A stretch of 32,380 nucleotides of DNA from Candidatus Dadabacteria bacterium (GTDB lineage: Bacteria > Desulfobacterota_D > UBA1144 > Nemesobacterales > Mycalebacteriaceae): positions 1 to 32,380 of the forward strand of contig JAPOUR010000042.1 of assembly GCA_026708565.1 (NCBI GenBank), read 5' to 3'. The stretch's first letter is position 1; every line of letters starts with the position of its first letter. Below the pieces are notes generated by a model. The model did no database searches and was not told where the DNA came from. It was given only the letters and a program-made list of their open reading frames with translations. Shown here piece by piece: positions 15,253 through 23,706 of this stretch. A program made the position numbers and the translations under genes.

Positions 15253-16596
15253 TTGCCTCCTAAAAAACCCCAGAAACCCGCAAAAGGCAGGAAAATCTCT
15301 CCCGCCGATGGAAAACTCGGCGTTCTGATTCCCGGCATCAGCGGGGCGGTAAGCACAACCTTCATAGTGGGCGTTGAGTCGCTCAAAAAAAATGCGGGCA
15401 GACCCATAGGCTCGCTCACGCAGATGGGAACTATCCGCCTCGGCAAGAGAACCGAGGGCAAAAGCCCGAAAATTAAAGACCTGCTGCCGCTTGCGGACTG
15501 CGATGACATCGTTTTCGGCGGATGGGACATCGCGCCTGAAAGTTGCCACGACGCGGCCGTCCGCTCCGGGGTGCTGAACCCGTCAACCCTTGACAAAGTG
15601 CGGGACGAGACAAGCGCCATCACGCCAATGAAGGCGGTGTTCAACAAAAAGTATGTGAAAAACCTGTCCGGCAAACATGTGAAAAAGGGGCGGACAAAGA
15701 TGGACCTTGCCCGGCAGCTTATGGATGACATAGCGGAATTCAAAAAGCGCAACGGGCTCAAACGCGCGGTGATGGTGTGGTGCGGCAGCACGGAGACCTA
15801 CATAAAGCCGTCCGATGTTCACTCGTCTGAAGCCAAATTTGAGCGCGGACTGAGAAGCAACCACCCCGACATAGCGCCCGGAATGATATACGCCTATGCG
15901 GCGATAAAGTCCGGCGTTCCCTACGCAAACGGCGCGCCCAACCTGTCCGCAGACATACCCGCGCTACTCGCGCTTGCGAAAAAGCACAAAGTTCCCGTCT
16001 GCGGAAAGGACTTCAAAACCGGGCAGACGCTCATGAAAACCATTATCGCCCCCGGTCTGAAAGCGAGGATGCTGGGGCTGGGCGGCTGGTTCTCAACCAA
16101 CATTCTCGGCAACCGGGACGGCGAGGTGCTTGACGACCCGGGCTCTTTCAAGACAAAAGAGGAGAGCAAACTGAGCGTGCTTGAACACATACTTCAGCCG
16201 GGCCTTCACCCGGACCTTTATTCGGACTACTACCACAAGGTGAGAATCAACTACTATCCGCCGCGCGGGGATGAAAAAGAGGCGTGGGACAACATAGACA
16301 TTTTCGGATGGCTGGACTACCCGATGCAGGTAAAGATCAACTTCCTGTGCCGTGACAGCATACTGGCCGCGCCGGTCGTGCTGGACCTTGTTCTGTTTCT
16401 TGACCTCGCCAAAAGGGCGGGAATGAGCGGCATACAGGAATGGCTTTCGTTTTATTTCAAAAGCCCCATGGTCGGCAAGGGGCTTTACCCCGAACACGAC
16501 CTTTTCATACAACTCACAAAACTGAAAAACACCCTCCGCCACATTGCGGGCGAAGAGCAGATAACCCATCTGGGGCTTGATTACTACGAGAAGTAA
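15253..16596 (+). CDS. ino1: Myo-inositol-1-phosphate synthase
   Basis: A 447-residue NAD-dependent inositol-3-phosphate synthase, which cyclises glucose-6-phosphate to myo-inositol-3-phosphate. The N-terminal Rossmann fold has KLGVLIPGISGAVSTTFIVG, then GSLTQMGTIRLG. GGWDIAPESCHDAA, VWCGSTETY, KDFKTGQTLMKT and GGWFSTNILGNRDGEVLDD are family signatures. The first about 18 residues are a Lys/Pro-rich extension. The start is TTG, 6 bases after rpsI, so it should be co-transcribed with ribosomal genes. Likely roles are phosphatidylinositol-type lipids, inositol-based thiols or an inositol osmolyte; nothing in the window decides. Confidence 0.92.
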   Translation: MPPKKPQKPAKGRKISPADGKLGVLIPGISGAVSTTFIVGVESLKKNAGRPIGSLTQMGTIRLGKRTEGKSPKIKDLLPLADCDDIVFGGWDIAPESCHDAAVRSGVLNPSTLDKVRDETSAITPMKAVFNKKYVKNLSGKHVKKGRTKMDLARQLMDDIAEFKKRNGLKRAVMVWCGSTETYIKPSDVHSSEAKFERGLRSNHPDIAPGMIYAYAAIKSGVPYANGAPNLSADIPALLALAKKHKVPVCGKDFKTGQTLMKTIIAPGLKARMLGLGGWFSTNILGNRDGEVLDDPGSFKTKEESKLSVLEHILQPGLHPDLYSDYYHKVRINYYPPRGDEKEAWDNIDIFGWLDYPMQVKINFLCRDSILAAPVVLDLVLFLDLAKRAGMSGIQEWLSFYFKSPMVGKGLYPEHDLFIQLTKLKNTLRHIAGEEQITHLGLDYYEK

Positions 16597-16604
16597 GCCG
16601 AGTT

Positions 16605-16640
16605 CGGGCGTTATTGAAAGCGGTTTCAGTTTGACGCCCG
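16605..16640. terminator. Hairpin between convergent ino1 and sigma gene
   Basis: CGGGCGT (16605-16611) pairs with ACGCCCG (16634-16640), and an inner TGAAA/TTTCA stem sits around a GCGG loop. It lies in the 59-base gap between two converging genes. No U-tract follows, so it is not a textbook intrinsic terminator, but it could slow polymerase on both strands. Confidence 0.35.
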
Positions 16641-16655
16641 CGCCCCTTTCGCCCC

Positions 16656-17990
16656 TCAATTCTGCATAAAACTGTGCAGGTGCGCTCCGATCTCGGAGTT
16701 TCTGAGTTTGCTCAGCGAGTGCTTTTCTATCTGGCGGATGCGCTCGCGCGTCAGGTCAAACATCTTTCCGATCTCATCAAGCGTAAAAGTGCCCGCCTCG
16801 TCTATGCCAAAGCGCAGTTTGATTATCTTTTCCTCTCTGTCGTTCAAGTGCTTTTTGAGCGCCTCGCGGAGTTTCTTGGAGAGGGCGTTCTTCGCTATCA
16901 CAAAATCGGGGATGGAGTTCTCCTGATCGGGAACGGAGTCCAGAAGGGTGGCGTTTTTGCCCTCAAGAATGGGCGTGTCAAGACTTATCGCGTCATTTGT
17001 GGAGTTCAATATCCTCTTGACCACCTCTATGCTTATGCCGGACTCAACCGATATCTCCTCCGGCGTGGGCTTTCTGTCCGTGGTTTTGGAAAGTTTGGAG
17101 ACCGTCTTGTAAACGCGGTTTGCCTGCTCAAGCAGGTAAACCGGAACTTTGATGGTTCTGGTCTGCCCCTGAAGCGCCCTCAGAATCGCCTGATGTATCC
17201 ACCATGAGGCGTATGTGGAAAATTTGTACCCCTTTGTGTGGTCAAACCGCTCCACCGCTCTCATAAGACCGAGATTTCCCTCCTGAATAAGGTCGGGAAG
17301 AGGAAGCCCGCGGTTTGTGTATCTCCTTGAGATGGTTATGACAAGCCTCAGGTTCGCCTTGACGAATTTCTGCTTCATCCTCTGAGCCTTTTTTTCCTGT
17401 GAGACAAGCGCGAGTTTGCGCAAAATTTTAACTCTTCTTGCAATCTGCGCCTTGTTTGAAGGGCTTCGGGATGCTTTGGCTTTTTTCTCAAGACGCTCAA
17501 CTTTTGACAGCGAGCCGAATATTTTCACTTTTTCATCGCCCGAGAGCATTGAGTAGAGGGAAACCCAGGGCAGTTTCTGAAGTTCCTTCTCGTCATTCTT
17601 CTTTTTACGTTTGAGAATGTCCATAACATCGGACTTTTTCTTCTCCCTGTATTCATGGTCCGACAACTCCGATTCCGCTTCGTATTTCTTTATCTTGGAC
17701 GATATCTCAACCTCCTGCCTCGCCGTGAACAGGTCTTCGGACGACATATCCCTGAAATAAACATAGAGAAGCCGCATGTGCTCGTCCGGGCTGAACTCCC
17801 CTTTTTTCTTTTTGTCGGCGTTGTTTGAGGCGTCTATAAACGCCTGGTCGGGCGGCGGCTCAGGAAAAAGCGCGGAGTCTCCGGCAACATCTCCGGCAAC
17901 ATTATCCTCAAGACCGCCGGAGACCTGCCCGGTGTCTTCAGGCGCGTCCTTCAGCACATCCTCTGTGATTTCTTTCTCTTTTTCGCTCAT
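16656..17990 (-). CDS. RNA polymerase sigma-70 family factor (RpoD/RpoS type)
   Basis: A 444-residue sigma factor of group 1 or 2. The first about 85 residues are acidic and divergent. Region 1.2-2.1 begins at [21 protein letters not shown] charged spacer of about 100 residues follows ([17 protein letters not shown]). The core then has [54 protein letters not shown], region 3 ([14 protein letters not shown]) and the region 4 helix-turn-helix [20 protein letters not shown]. Regions 2.4 and 4.2 are intact, so it should recognise TTGACA/TATAAT-like promoters. Without the rest of the genome I cannot say whether it is the principal or an alternative factor. A small hairpin covers its Shine-Dalgarno sequence. 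Confidence 0.9.
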   Translation of the reverse strand: MSEKEKEITEDVLKDAPEDTGQVSGGLEDNVAGDVAGDSALFPEPPPDQAFIDASNNADKKKKGEFSPDEHMRLLYVYFRDMSSEDLFTARQEVEISSKIKKYEAESELSDHEYREKKKSDVMDILKRKKKNDEKELQKLPWVSLYSMLSGDEKVKIFGSLSKVERLEKKAKASRSPSNKAQIARRVKILRKLALVSQEKKAQRMKQKFVKANLRLVITISRRYTNRGLPLPDLIQEGNLGLMRAVERFDHTKGYKFSTYASWWIHQAILRALQGQTRTIKVPVYLLEQANRVYKTVSKLSKTTDRKPTPEEISVESGISIEVVKRILNSTNDAISLDTPILEGKNATLLDSVPDQENSIPDFVIAKNALSKKLREALKKHLNDREEKIIKLRFGIDEAGTFTLDEIGKMFDLTRERIRQIEKHSLSKLRNSEIGAHLHSFMQN

Positions 17991-17999
17991 ACGCTACGG

Positions 18000-18016
18000 C
18001 CTCCCGCGCTTGCGGG
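18000..18016 (-). promoter_or_regulatory. Hairpin covering the ribosome-binding site of the sigma gene
   Basis: Read on the minus strand, CCCGC, AAGC and GCGGG form a five-pair GC-only stem-loop (complement of 18003-18016). The Shine-Dalgarno GGGAGG (complement of 18000-18005) begins inside the 3' arm, nine bases before the ATG at 17990. Folding would hide part of the ribosome-binding site, so translation of the sigma factor may depend on opening this stem. Confidence 0.45.
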
Positions 18017-18040
18017 CAATCTTTTCCAATCCGGGGGCTT

Positions 18041-18649
18041 TCAGGCGGCCGCCGAGAAGTTTTTCTCAACCAGTTTCCAGTTGACCACTTCCCACCATGA
18101 TTTTATGTAGTCCGGGCGCCTGTTCTGATAATTCAGGTAGTAGGCGTGCTCCCACACATCAAGTCCCAGAATGGGCGTAAGCCCCTCTGAAACCGGATTG
18201 TCCTGATTGGGGGTTGAAGTAACGGCAAGTTTGCCGGAATCAACGCAAAGCCATGCCCAGCCGCTTCCGAACCGGGTCGCGCCCGCCTTTGCAAACTCGT
18301 CTTTGAAGGAATCAAAACTTGAAAAAGCGGCGTCTATCGCAGCCGCAAGTTCGCCGCCCGGCGCGCCGCCGCCGTCCGGAGACATGCATGTCCAGAAAAG
18401 CGTGTGGTTCACATGGCCGCCGCCGTTGTTTCTTACCGCCGTTCTTATGCCCTCAGGGACAGAGGCAAGGTCTCTTATCAGGTCTTCGGCGCTCTTGTCC
18501 GCCAGTTCGGGATGCTTTTCCAGAGCGGCGTTGAGGTTTGTAACATAGGTGTTGTGATGCTTTGAGTGGTGTATCTCCATTGTCCGCGAGTCTATGTGCG
18601 GCTCAAGCGCATCGTAGCCGTAAGGCAGTTCGGGTAAACTGTGTGCCAT
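18041..18649 (-). CDS. sodB: Superoxide dismutase, Fe/Mn family
   Basis: A 202-residue cytoplasmic superoxide dismutase that converts superoxide to oxygen and peroxide. Metal ligands are visible in [10 protein letters not shown] (first His), [11 protein letters not shown] (second His) and [19 protein letters not shown] (Asp and His). [16 protein letters not shown] is the typical start and there is no signal peptide. Whether iron or manganese is bound cannot be decided from the motifs I see, so the symbol is approximate (sodA is possible). It has its own promoter upstream and lies 50 bases before the sigma factor gene, which it may read into. Confidence 0.92.
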   Translation of the reverse strand: MAHSLPELPYGYDALEPHIDSRTMEIHHSKHHNTYVTNLNAALEKHPELADKSAEDLIRDLASVPEGIRTAVRNNGGGHVNHTLFWTCMSPDGGGAPGGELAAAIDAAFSSFDSFKDEFAKAGATRFGSGWAWLCVDSGKLAVTSTPNQDNPVSEGLTPILGLDVWEHAYYLNYQNRRPDYIKSWWEVVNWKLVEKNFSAAA

Positions 18650-18706
18650 TTGTCCTATCTCCCTGTGAGTAATGAGAAATTCCGCTTCCCAACTCTCCGG
18701 AGGGGG

Positions 18707-18734
18707 ATTATATCATAAAAATCCCAAACACAAA
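18707..18734 (-). promoter_or_regulatory. Promoter of sod
   Basis: On the minus strand a perfect TATAAT (complement of 18707-18712) lies 16 bases after TTTGTG (complement of 18729-18734). The surrounding DNA is AT-rich within a GC-rich region. It sits about 58 bases before the sod start. Confidence 0.5.
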
Positions 18735-18762
18735 ACGGAAACTTTCCGCCGTCCGCAATTCC

Positions 18763-20118
18763 CTAATTCCCGCGGGCGTTTTTAAGAAGGTCTGTCACCC
18801 CGCCGCTCAAAGCAACTCTCAAACACTGTTTTCCTTTCACCGCTTTGTAAATATCGCTCACAACCACCCCGCCCGCCCAGATGATGTCGCCGCCGCAAAT
18901 AAAGACGGGCAGCCGGTCTCTCAGAAAATGCGGCACTTTTTCGTCCACAAACACGGATTTGAGTTTTTTTGACCCCTTCATTCCGAGCGGGACTATTCTG
19001 TCTCCGGGTCTGAAATTGCGGGCTTCAACGGGAAACCGCGCTTTTTCAAGCGAAAAATGCCCCGCCTCGCGCCTTCCCCAGAGCGAAGTGTCGGATGTTT
19101 TTTCAAAAACGGCGCACACGCCTCCGGGCAACTCATGCGCTCCCTCGCGCTCAATCACCAGCGGGGGACAGCCCGCCGCCGGAGCGCCGCCGCTCAGGCG
19201 GAAAATGCCGTAACTCTTCTCCAGCCTCATACCGTAGGGAAGATTGACCGCGCCCGGCCCCGCCGACATCAAAAGCGCGTCCATCTCCTCAAGGTGGCCG
19301 AACTCAAGCCTCTCAAGGCCGCCCCTGACCTTTGAGTAGGCGGAGCGCAGAACCTCCGTCCGCAAGGCTTTGTGAAGGCGACCGAAGGCGGCGGCGTTGC
19401 CGAAAAGAGCATCGCCGAAAGCGGCGGGGAAAACCGCCGGGAAAGCGCGGGCGGCTTCAAGGGAAATGTAGGAATGCTCCGCCCCGGCGGTGTCCGCAAG
19501 GCGGTTCAGAGCCGTCTTGACGCGCGGGTTGAAGGTCTCAAGAAGCGGCATGAGGCGGTTTCGGACTCTGTTTCTTGTGAATGCGTCCGACTTGTTGCTG
19601 CTGTCCTCAACCCACTTTTCGCCCTTTGCTTGAAGGTACTGCAAAACCTGCCCGCGCGAAACCGCAAAAAAGGGCCTTATAATGTCGCCCGAAACGGGGC
19701 TGATTGAAGACAGCCCCCGGCTGCCGCTTCCGCGAAGCATCCTCATCAGAACCGTCTCCGCCCTGTCATCCATTGTGTGGGCGGTGGCTATCCTGTGTGC
19801 TCCGGTTTTTTCCAGTATCTCGCGGAAAAAGGCGTATCTGAGCTCGCGCGCCCCCTGCTCCGGAGAAAGCCGGTTTTCCCGCGAAAAAGCCGCCGTGTCT
19901 GTGGCGCGTGTCTTCAGTTCAACGCCGTGTTTTTCGCACAGGCGGGAAACAAACTCCGCATCCCGCTCAGACTCTTCCCCCCGCATCATGTGGTTGAAAT
20001 GGCAGGCGATTACTTGCGGCGCGCGCTCCTTCAGCCCGGCAAGAAACAGCAGCAGCGCCACTGAGTCCGCGCCGCCTGAAACGCCCGCCACCACCTTCAT
20101 TCCGGGCCGGGGCAGCAT
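18763..20118 (-). CDS. tilS: tRNA(Ile)-lysidine synthase
   Basis: A 451-residue enzyme that attaches lysine to C34 of the CAU tRNA-Ile, which is needed to read AUA. The PP-loop SGGADS is at 14-19 of this frame. The catalytic domain continues with CHFNHMMRGEESERDAEFV, HTMDDRAETVLMRMLRGSG and VEDSSNKSDAFTRNRVRN. The C-terminal tRNA-binding domains end with the usual FRPGDRIVPLGMKGSKKLK and HFLRDRLPVF segments. The start is uncertain: codons upstream of the ATG at 20118 read LTLERAAARAVREFG, like family N-termini, and a CTG at 20161-20163 overlaps the DUF502 stop as CTGA. It is the last gene of the pheT operon. Confidence 0.93.
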   Translation of the reverse strand: MLPRPGMKVVAGVSGGADSVALLLFLAGLKERAPQVIACHFNHMMRGEESERDAEFVSRLCEKHGVELKTRATDTAAFSRENRLSPEQGARELRYAFFREILEKTGAHRIATAHTMDDRAETVLMRMLRGSGSRGLSSISPVSGDIIRPFFAVSRGQVLQYLQAKGEKWVEDSSNKSDAFTRNRVRNRLMPLLETFNPRVKTALNRLADTAGAEHSYISLEAARAFPAVFPAAFGDALFGNAAAFGRLHKALRTEVLRSAYSKVRGGLERLEFGHLEEMDALLMSAGPGAVNLPYGMRLEKSYGIFRLSGGAPAAGCPPLVIEREGAHELPGGVCAVFEKTSDTSLWGRREAGHFSLEKARFPVEARNFRPGDRIVPLGMKGSKKLKSVFVDEKVPHFLRDRLPVFICGGDIIWAGGVVVSDIYKAVKGKQCLRVALSGGVTDLLKNARGN

Positions 20119-20159
20119 TCCAAACTCCCGGACGGCGCGGGCGGCGGCGCGTTCAAGTG

Positions 20160-20801
20160 TCAGTCTTCGGGTGAAGAGGAAAGCCCCCCGGAGATGATCA
20201 CGTTAAAGGCCTGCTCAACGGACATGGGAACTTGTTTCACCTTGGATTCGGGAACCATCAGGTAAAAGCCGCTCGTAGGGTTGGGAGTTGTGGGCAGAAA
20301 GATGTTAACCATGGTTTCATCAAGCACGTTGTGCCTCTCTCCGGGCTTCATTCTGCCCATCAGAAAACCGATTGAGTAAATGCCCTCCTTGGGATACTCA
20401 AACACAACCACCCCCCTGCCGCCCCTGATTGCGTGGGGGGCAGAAAGCGTTTTCACTATCTGCTTTGAAGCGTTGTAGGCCGTTCTGACAACGGGAATTG
20501 AGAGAACGATGGACTCAAAAAACTTCACGAGGCGGTTGCCGATTATGTTTCTTGTTACATAACCCGCCAGCACGACCAGAAAAACCGTAAAGAAAACGCC
20601 GATGGAGAACGATATGAGTTTGAAAACCCATTCCGGCAATGTGTGAAGAACTGAAACCGCAAGCAGTCTCGCCGGCACGGCGCTGACGAGCGAGTATATC
20701 CACAGCGAGAATGAGTAAAGAAAGAAAAGCACAAGGCCGAACGGAACGATAACCGCAAGGCCCGTGATAAATCCCGTCTTTATCCAGTTAAAAAATCTCA
20801 A
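20160..20801 (-). CDS. DUF502 family membrane protein
   Basis: A 213-residue inner-membrane protein of the DUF502 family, function unknown. Hydrophobic segments occur at about 9-30 (KTGFITGLAVIVPFGLVLFF) and about 58-85 (ISFSIGVFFTVFLVVLAGYV). The soluble part has NIIGNRLVKFFESIVLSIPV, VRTAYNASKQIV, VVFEYPKEGIYSIGF and VNIFLPTTPNPTSGFYLMVP, which are family signatures. The start overlaps the IHF-like stop by 4 bases (ATGA), so it is translated together with that gene. Confidence 0.88.
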   Translation of the reverse strand: MRFFNWIKTGFITGLAVIVPFGLVLFFLYSFSLWIYSLVSAVPARLLAVSVLHTLPEWVFKLISFSIGVFFTVFLVVLAGYVTRNIIGNRLVKFFESIVLSIPVVRTAYNASKQIVKTLSAPHAIRGGRGVVVFEYPKEGIYSIGFLMGRMKPGERHNVLDETMVNIFLPTTPNPTSGFYLMVPESKVKQVPMSVEQAFNVIISGGLSSSPED

Positions 20802-21097
20802 TTGTCGTCCTTCCCGGAGTTCAGTCGCTCCCGCAAAACCCTGCTGGGCGTGAACACAACCTCATTGCGGGAGGGTATGTCTATCACCTCCCCCGTTGAG
20901 GGGTTTCTGCCCTTTCTGGGCTTTCTCTCTTTTACATGGAGACTGCCGAAACGCGGCAGTTTGACCGGCTCGCCCTTGAGAAGCGCCTTTTTCACCGTGT
21001 CAAAAAAGTAGTCCACAATGTCCGAGGACTCCCTTCTTGAAAGCCCGAGCCGGGAGTTTATCAGTTCCGCCAGATCCTTTTTTGTGGTCGCCGCCAT
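20798..21097 (-). CDS. ihfA: IHF/HU family DNA-bending protein
   Basis: A 99-residue nucleoid protein. It has the N-terminal helix TKKDLAELINSRLGLSRRES, the KLPRFGSLHVKER saddle and the DNA-intercalating arm RKGRNPSTGE, whose proline kinks DNA. Its place directly after pheT matches the order of ihfA (himA) in Proteobacteria, so I favour IHF alpha over HU. It starts only 2 bases after the pheT stop. Confidence 0.88.
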   Translation of the reverse strand: MAATTKKDLAELINSRLGLSRRESSDIVDYFFDTVKKALLKGEPVKLPRFGSLHVKERKPRKGRNPSTGEVIDIPSRNEVVFTPSRVLRERLNSGKDDN

Positions 21098-21099
21098 AA

Positions 21100-23637
21100 C
21101 TACTGCCTGACGCGGGCGCCGAAAGAGTCGCCGAGCGTCTTTACCGCCTTTTCACAAACCAGATTTGCGTCTTCGTCCGTGAGGGTCTTTTCAGCGGAGC
21201 GAAGAACCATTGAAATCCCCACGCTCTTCATCCCGTCCCCCAGAGACTTGTCTTCAAACAGGTCAAAAATCCACACCCGCTCCACAAGCGGGCTTACCCC
21301 CCTTACACCGGAAACCATGCTTCCCGCCTCAATCTCTTTTTTCACTACAAAAACCACATCCCGCCTGAGTGAAGGAAATTTACGCCTCCAATTCCTGTCA
21401 AAACCCCTGTGAATCGCGTTAAGTTCTTCTGGTGTTAATTGACTTCTCCCACCCACAGAACTCACCAAACTAACAAATTCATCCTTCTTTTTCTTTTCTT
21501 GGAGAAATACCTCCGAAAGAACAGGTTTTGGGTCCACCTCCGCAAAAGCATAAAGTTTTTCAAGATTCAGTTCAAGGGCGACCACGCCCTCAAGTTCAAA
21601 CGCCCGCGCCGTCTCCGGGTGTATTTCGCCCAGATTTCCGGCGGTCTCGCCGCCAATGGCGATGCGCGCGCTTTTGCCGGGATGAAAACAGGGCTTGTCC
21701 GCGCCGGACTCAAAAACCGCCGCCCCCTCCGGAACATTAAACGCCGTGGCGAGCGTCTTCTCCGCAAGCCCTTTCATGTCAAAGAAATCAAACCCCTCCC
21801 TCTCCCACAGCCGGGCGTCTCCCGCGCCCGCCGCAACTGCGGCAAACATCCTCTCCTCTCTCGGCAACTGCCCGCTGCCCTTGTGGAAAAACACCTTGCC
21901 CGTCTCAAAAAGCCGCGCGGCGGGCAACTGCCTTGACAGATTGAATTTCAGGTTTTTCATAAGCCCCGCAAGCATGGTGTTTCTCATAACGGACAGGTCG
22001 CGCGAGATGGGGTTGAGAATCTCCACCGCCGGGTCGGGGCTGAACGCGCGCAACAGGTCGGGGTTTTCAAACCCGTAGTTCACCGCCTCGGAAAAACCGG
22101 CGAAAACAAAGACGTTTTCCATTGTCTCATGCGCGGCGGCGCGGCGGTCTGCGCAACCGGCAAGCATTCCGAAACCCGGCTCGGCCTCCTCAATGGCGTC
22201 ATACCCGAAGAGGCGGGCTATCTCCTCCGCCACATCCGCCGGGCGCGACACATCGGGCCTGAATGTGGGAATTTTCACACGGACGGGGTCGCCTGAGCCG
22301 GTTACCTCAAAGCCGAGCGCGGAGAGGAGGTTTGCCGTCTCCTCCCTGTCAAAGTCGGCTCCGAGGGTTTTCCACACTTTTTCAAGCGACACGTCAATCT
22401 CAAGCGGACGAACCTCTTCGGGGCAAACGTCCGCAATCATGCCGCGGGACGAGCCGCCCGCAACGGAGAGCATCAATTCCGCCGCTCTTGCAAGGGCGGG
22501 CGGCGGCGCGGCGGGGTCAACCCCCCTTTCAAATCTGTATGACGACTCCGAGGACAGTTTCAGGCGTTTTGAAGAGCGCCTCACGACCGGCGGACTGAAA
22601 CAGGCGGCTTCAAGAAGCACGTCTTTTGTTTCCCCGCTCACGGCGGACTCTTCGCCGCCCATTATCCCCGCAATGGCAACGGGACCCGCGCCGTCCGCTA
22701 TTACAAGGTCCTGCGGGGAAAGGTCGTATTTTTGTGAATCAAGCGCAAGCAGCGACTCCCCTTTTTTCGCGTTTCTTACCGCAAGGACGCAACCGCCCTC
22801 CGCCGCTTTGAGTTTGCCCCGGTCAAACGCATGCAGGGGCTGTCCGGTTTCAAGCATAACAAGGTTTGTTATGTCCACAATGTTGTTGACGGGCTTGATT
22901 CCGCACGCAGACAGGCGCGCCCGAAGCCACAGGGGGGACGTCTCCACCTTGACGCCGCTCACGAGGGCGAGGCAGTAGCGGGAGCAGGCGTCCGTATTCT
23001 CAATAACGGGGGGGCGGATACCGCTCTCATTGCGGACGGGCGCGGGCGGGGGGTTTTGAACCTTCAAAACTCCGCCCGTGGCGGCGGCAACCTCTCTGGC
23101 TATCCCCGTTACGCTGAGGCAGTCCGGTCTGTTCGGAGTAACGGCAATCTCTATCACCGTGTCTTCAAGGTCTGCAATGTCCGCAAGCGGAGTTCCGGGG
23201 GCAACCGCGCCCGGCAGTATCATAATTCCGTCCGATTTGGCGGCGGTAAGTCCGAGTTCGGCTTCGGAGCACAGCATTCCGTCCGATTCGCATCCCCGGA
23301 TTTTCGCCTTTTTGATTGTGAGCCCTTCGGGAAAAGCGGCGGTTTCCGGCAACCGCGCTCCCGGCAGGGCGAGAACCACCGCGTCTCCCGCCTTCATATT
23401 TGACGCTCCGCAAACTATCCGTCTGCCGCCTGAGCCGTCCGAGACGGAGCAGAGGGACAGGCGGTCTGCGTTCGGGTGGGGAGACACATCCTCCACACGC
23501 GCGGCAACTACGTTGTCGGGCAAAAGGTGAGTCAGCGATTCCACCTCAAGCCCGGCCATGGTAAGGGTTTCGGCAATCTCCTGCGGGGAGAGGTCAAAAT
23601 CCACATACTCTTTGAGCCATTTTACTGTCGTCTTCAT
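21100..23637 (-). CDS. pheT: Phenylalanyl-tRNA synthetase beta subunit
   Basis: An 845-residue beta subunit of the alpha2-beta2 synthetase that charges tRNA-Phe. Domains in order: the N-terminal KWLKEYVDFDLSPQEIAETL, the EMAP-like tRNA-binding domain (about 40-150, VCGASNM), the B3/B4 editing domain (TNLVMLETGQPLHAFDRGKL), B5 (about 405-475), the catalytic-like core (EILNPISRDLSVMRNTMLAG), and the C-terminal FDX-ACB anticodon-binding domain (KFPSLRRDVVFVVKKEIEAG). It is slightly longer than the usual about 800. The partner gene pheS, usually just upstream, is absent: the upstream gene is midA on the other strand. Confidence 0.95.
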   Translation of the reverse strand: MKTTVKWLKEYVDFDLSPQEIAETLTMAGLEVESLTHLLPDNVVAARVEDVSPHPNADRLSLCSVSDGSGGRRIVCGASNMKAGDAVVLALPGARLPETAAFPEGLTIKKAKIRGCESDGMLCSEAELGLTAAKSDGIMILPGAVAPGTPLADIADLEDTVIEIAVTPNRPDCLSVTGIAREVAAATGGVLKVQNPPPAPVRNESGIRPPVIENTDACSRYCLALVSGVKVETSPLWLRARLSACGIKPVNNIVDITNLVMLETGQPLHAFDRGKLKAAEGGCVLAVRNAKKGESLLALDSQKYDLSPQDLVIADGAGPVAIAGIMGGEESAVSGETKDVLLEAACFSPPVVRRSSKRLKLSSESSYRFERGVDPAAPPPALARAAELMLSVAGGSSRGMIADVCPEEVRPLEIDVSLEKVWKTLGADFDREETANLLSALGFEVTGSGDPVRVKIPTFRPDVSRPADVAEEIARLFGYDAIEEAEPGFGMLAGCADRRAAAHETMENVFVFAGFSEAVNYGFENPDLLRAFSPDPAVEILNPISRDLSVMRNTMLAGLMKNLKFNLSRQLPAARLFETGKVFFHKGSGQLPREERMFAAVAAGAGDARLWEREGFDFFDMKGLAEKTLATAFNVPEGAAVFESGADKPCFHPGKSARIAIGGETAGNLGEIHPETARAFELEGVVALELNLEKLYAFAEVDPKPVLSEVFLQEKKKKDEFVSLVSSVGGRSQLTPEELNAIHRGFDRNWRRKFPSLRRDVVFVVKKEIEAGSMVSGVRGVSPLVERVWIFDLFEDKSLGDGMKSVGISMVLRSAEKTLTDEDANLVCEKAVKTLGDSFGARVRQ

Positions 23638-23662
23638 AAAAAACCGCCGTCCGGTGTGTATG

Positions 23663-23690
23663 ATTGTAAAATAGTTGCCGTATAAATCAA
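23663..23690 (-). promoter_or_regulatory. Promoter of the pheT-ihfA-DUF502-tilS operon
   Basis: On the minus strand TTGATT (complement of 23685-23690) and TACAAT (complement of 23663-23668) lie 16 bases apart, 26 bases before the pheT start. This supports pheT being the first gene of its operon here. No attenuator (leader peptide plus terminator) fits in the short leader. Confidence 0.55.
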
Positions 23691-23706
23691 ACCACGGCGG
23701 GCAGTT

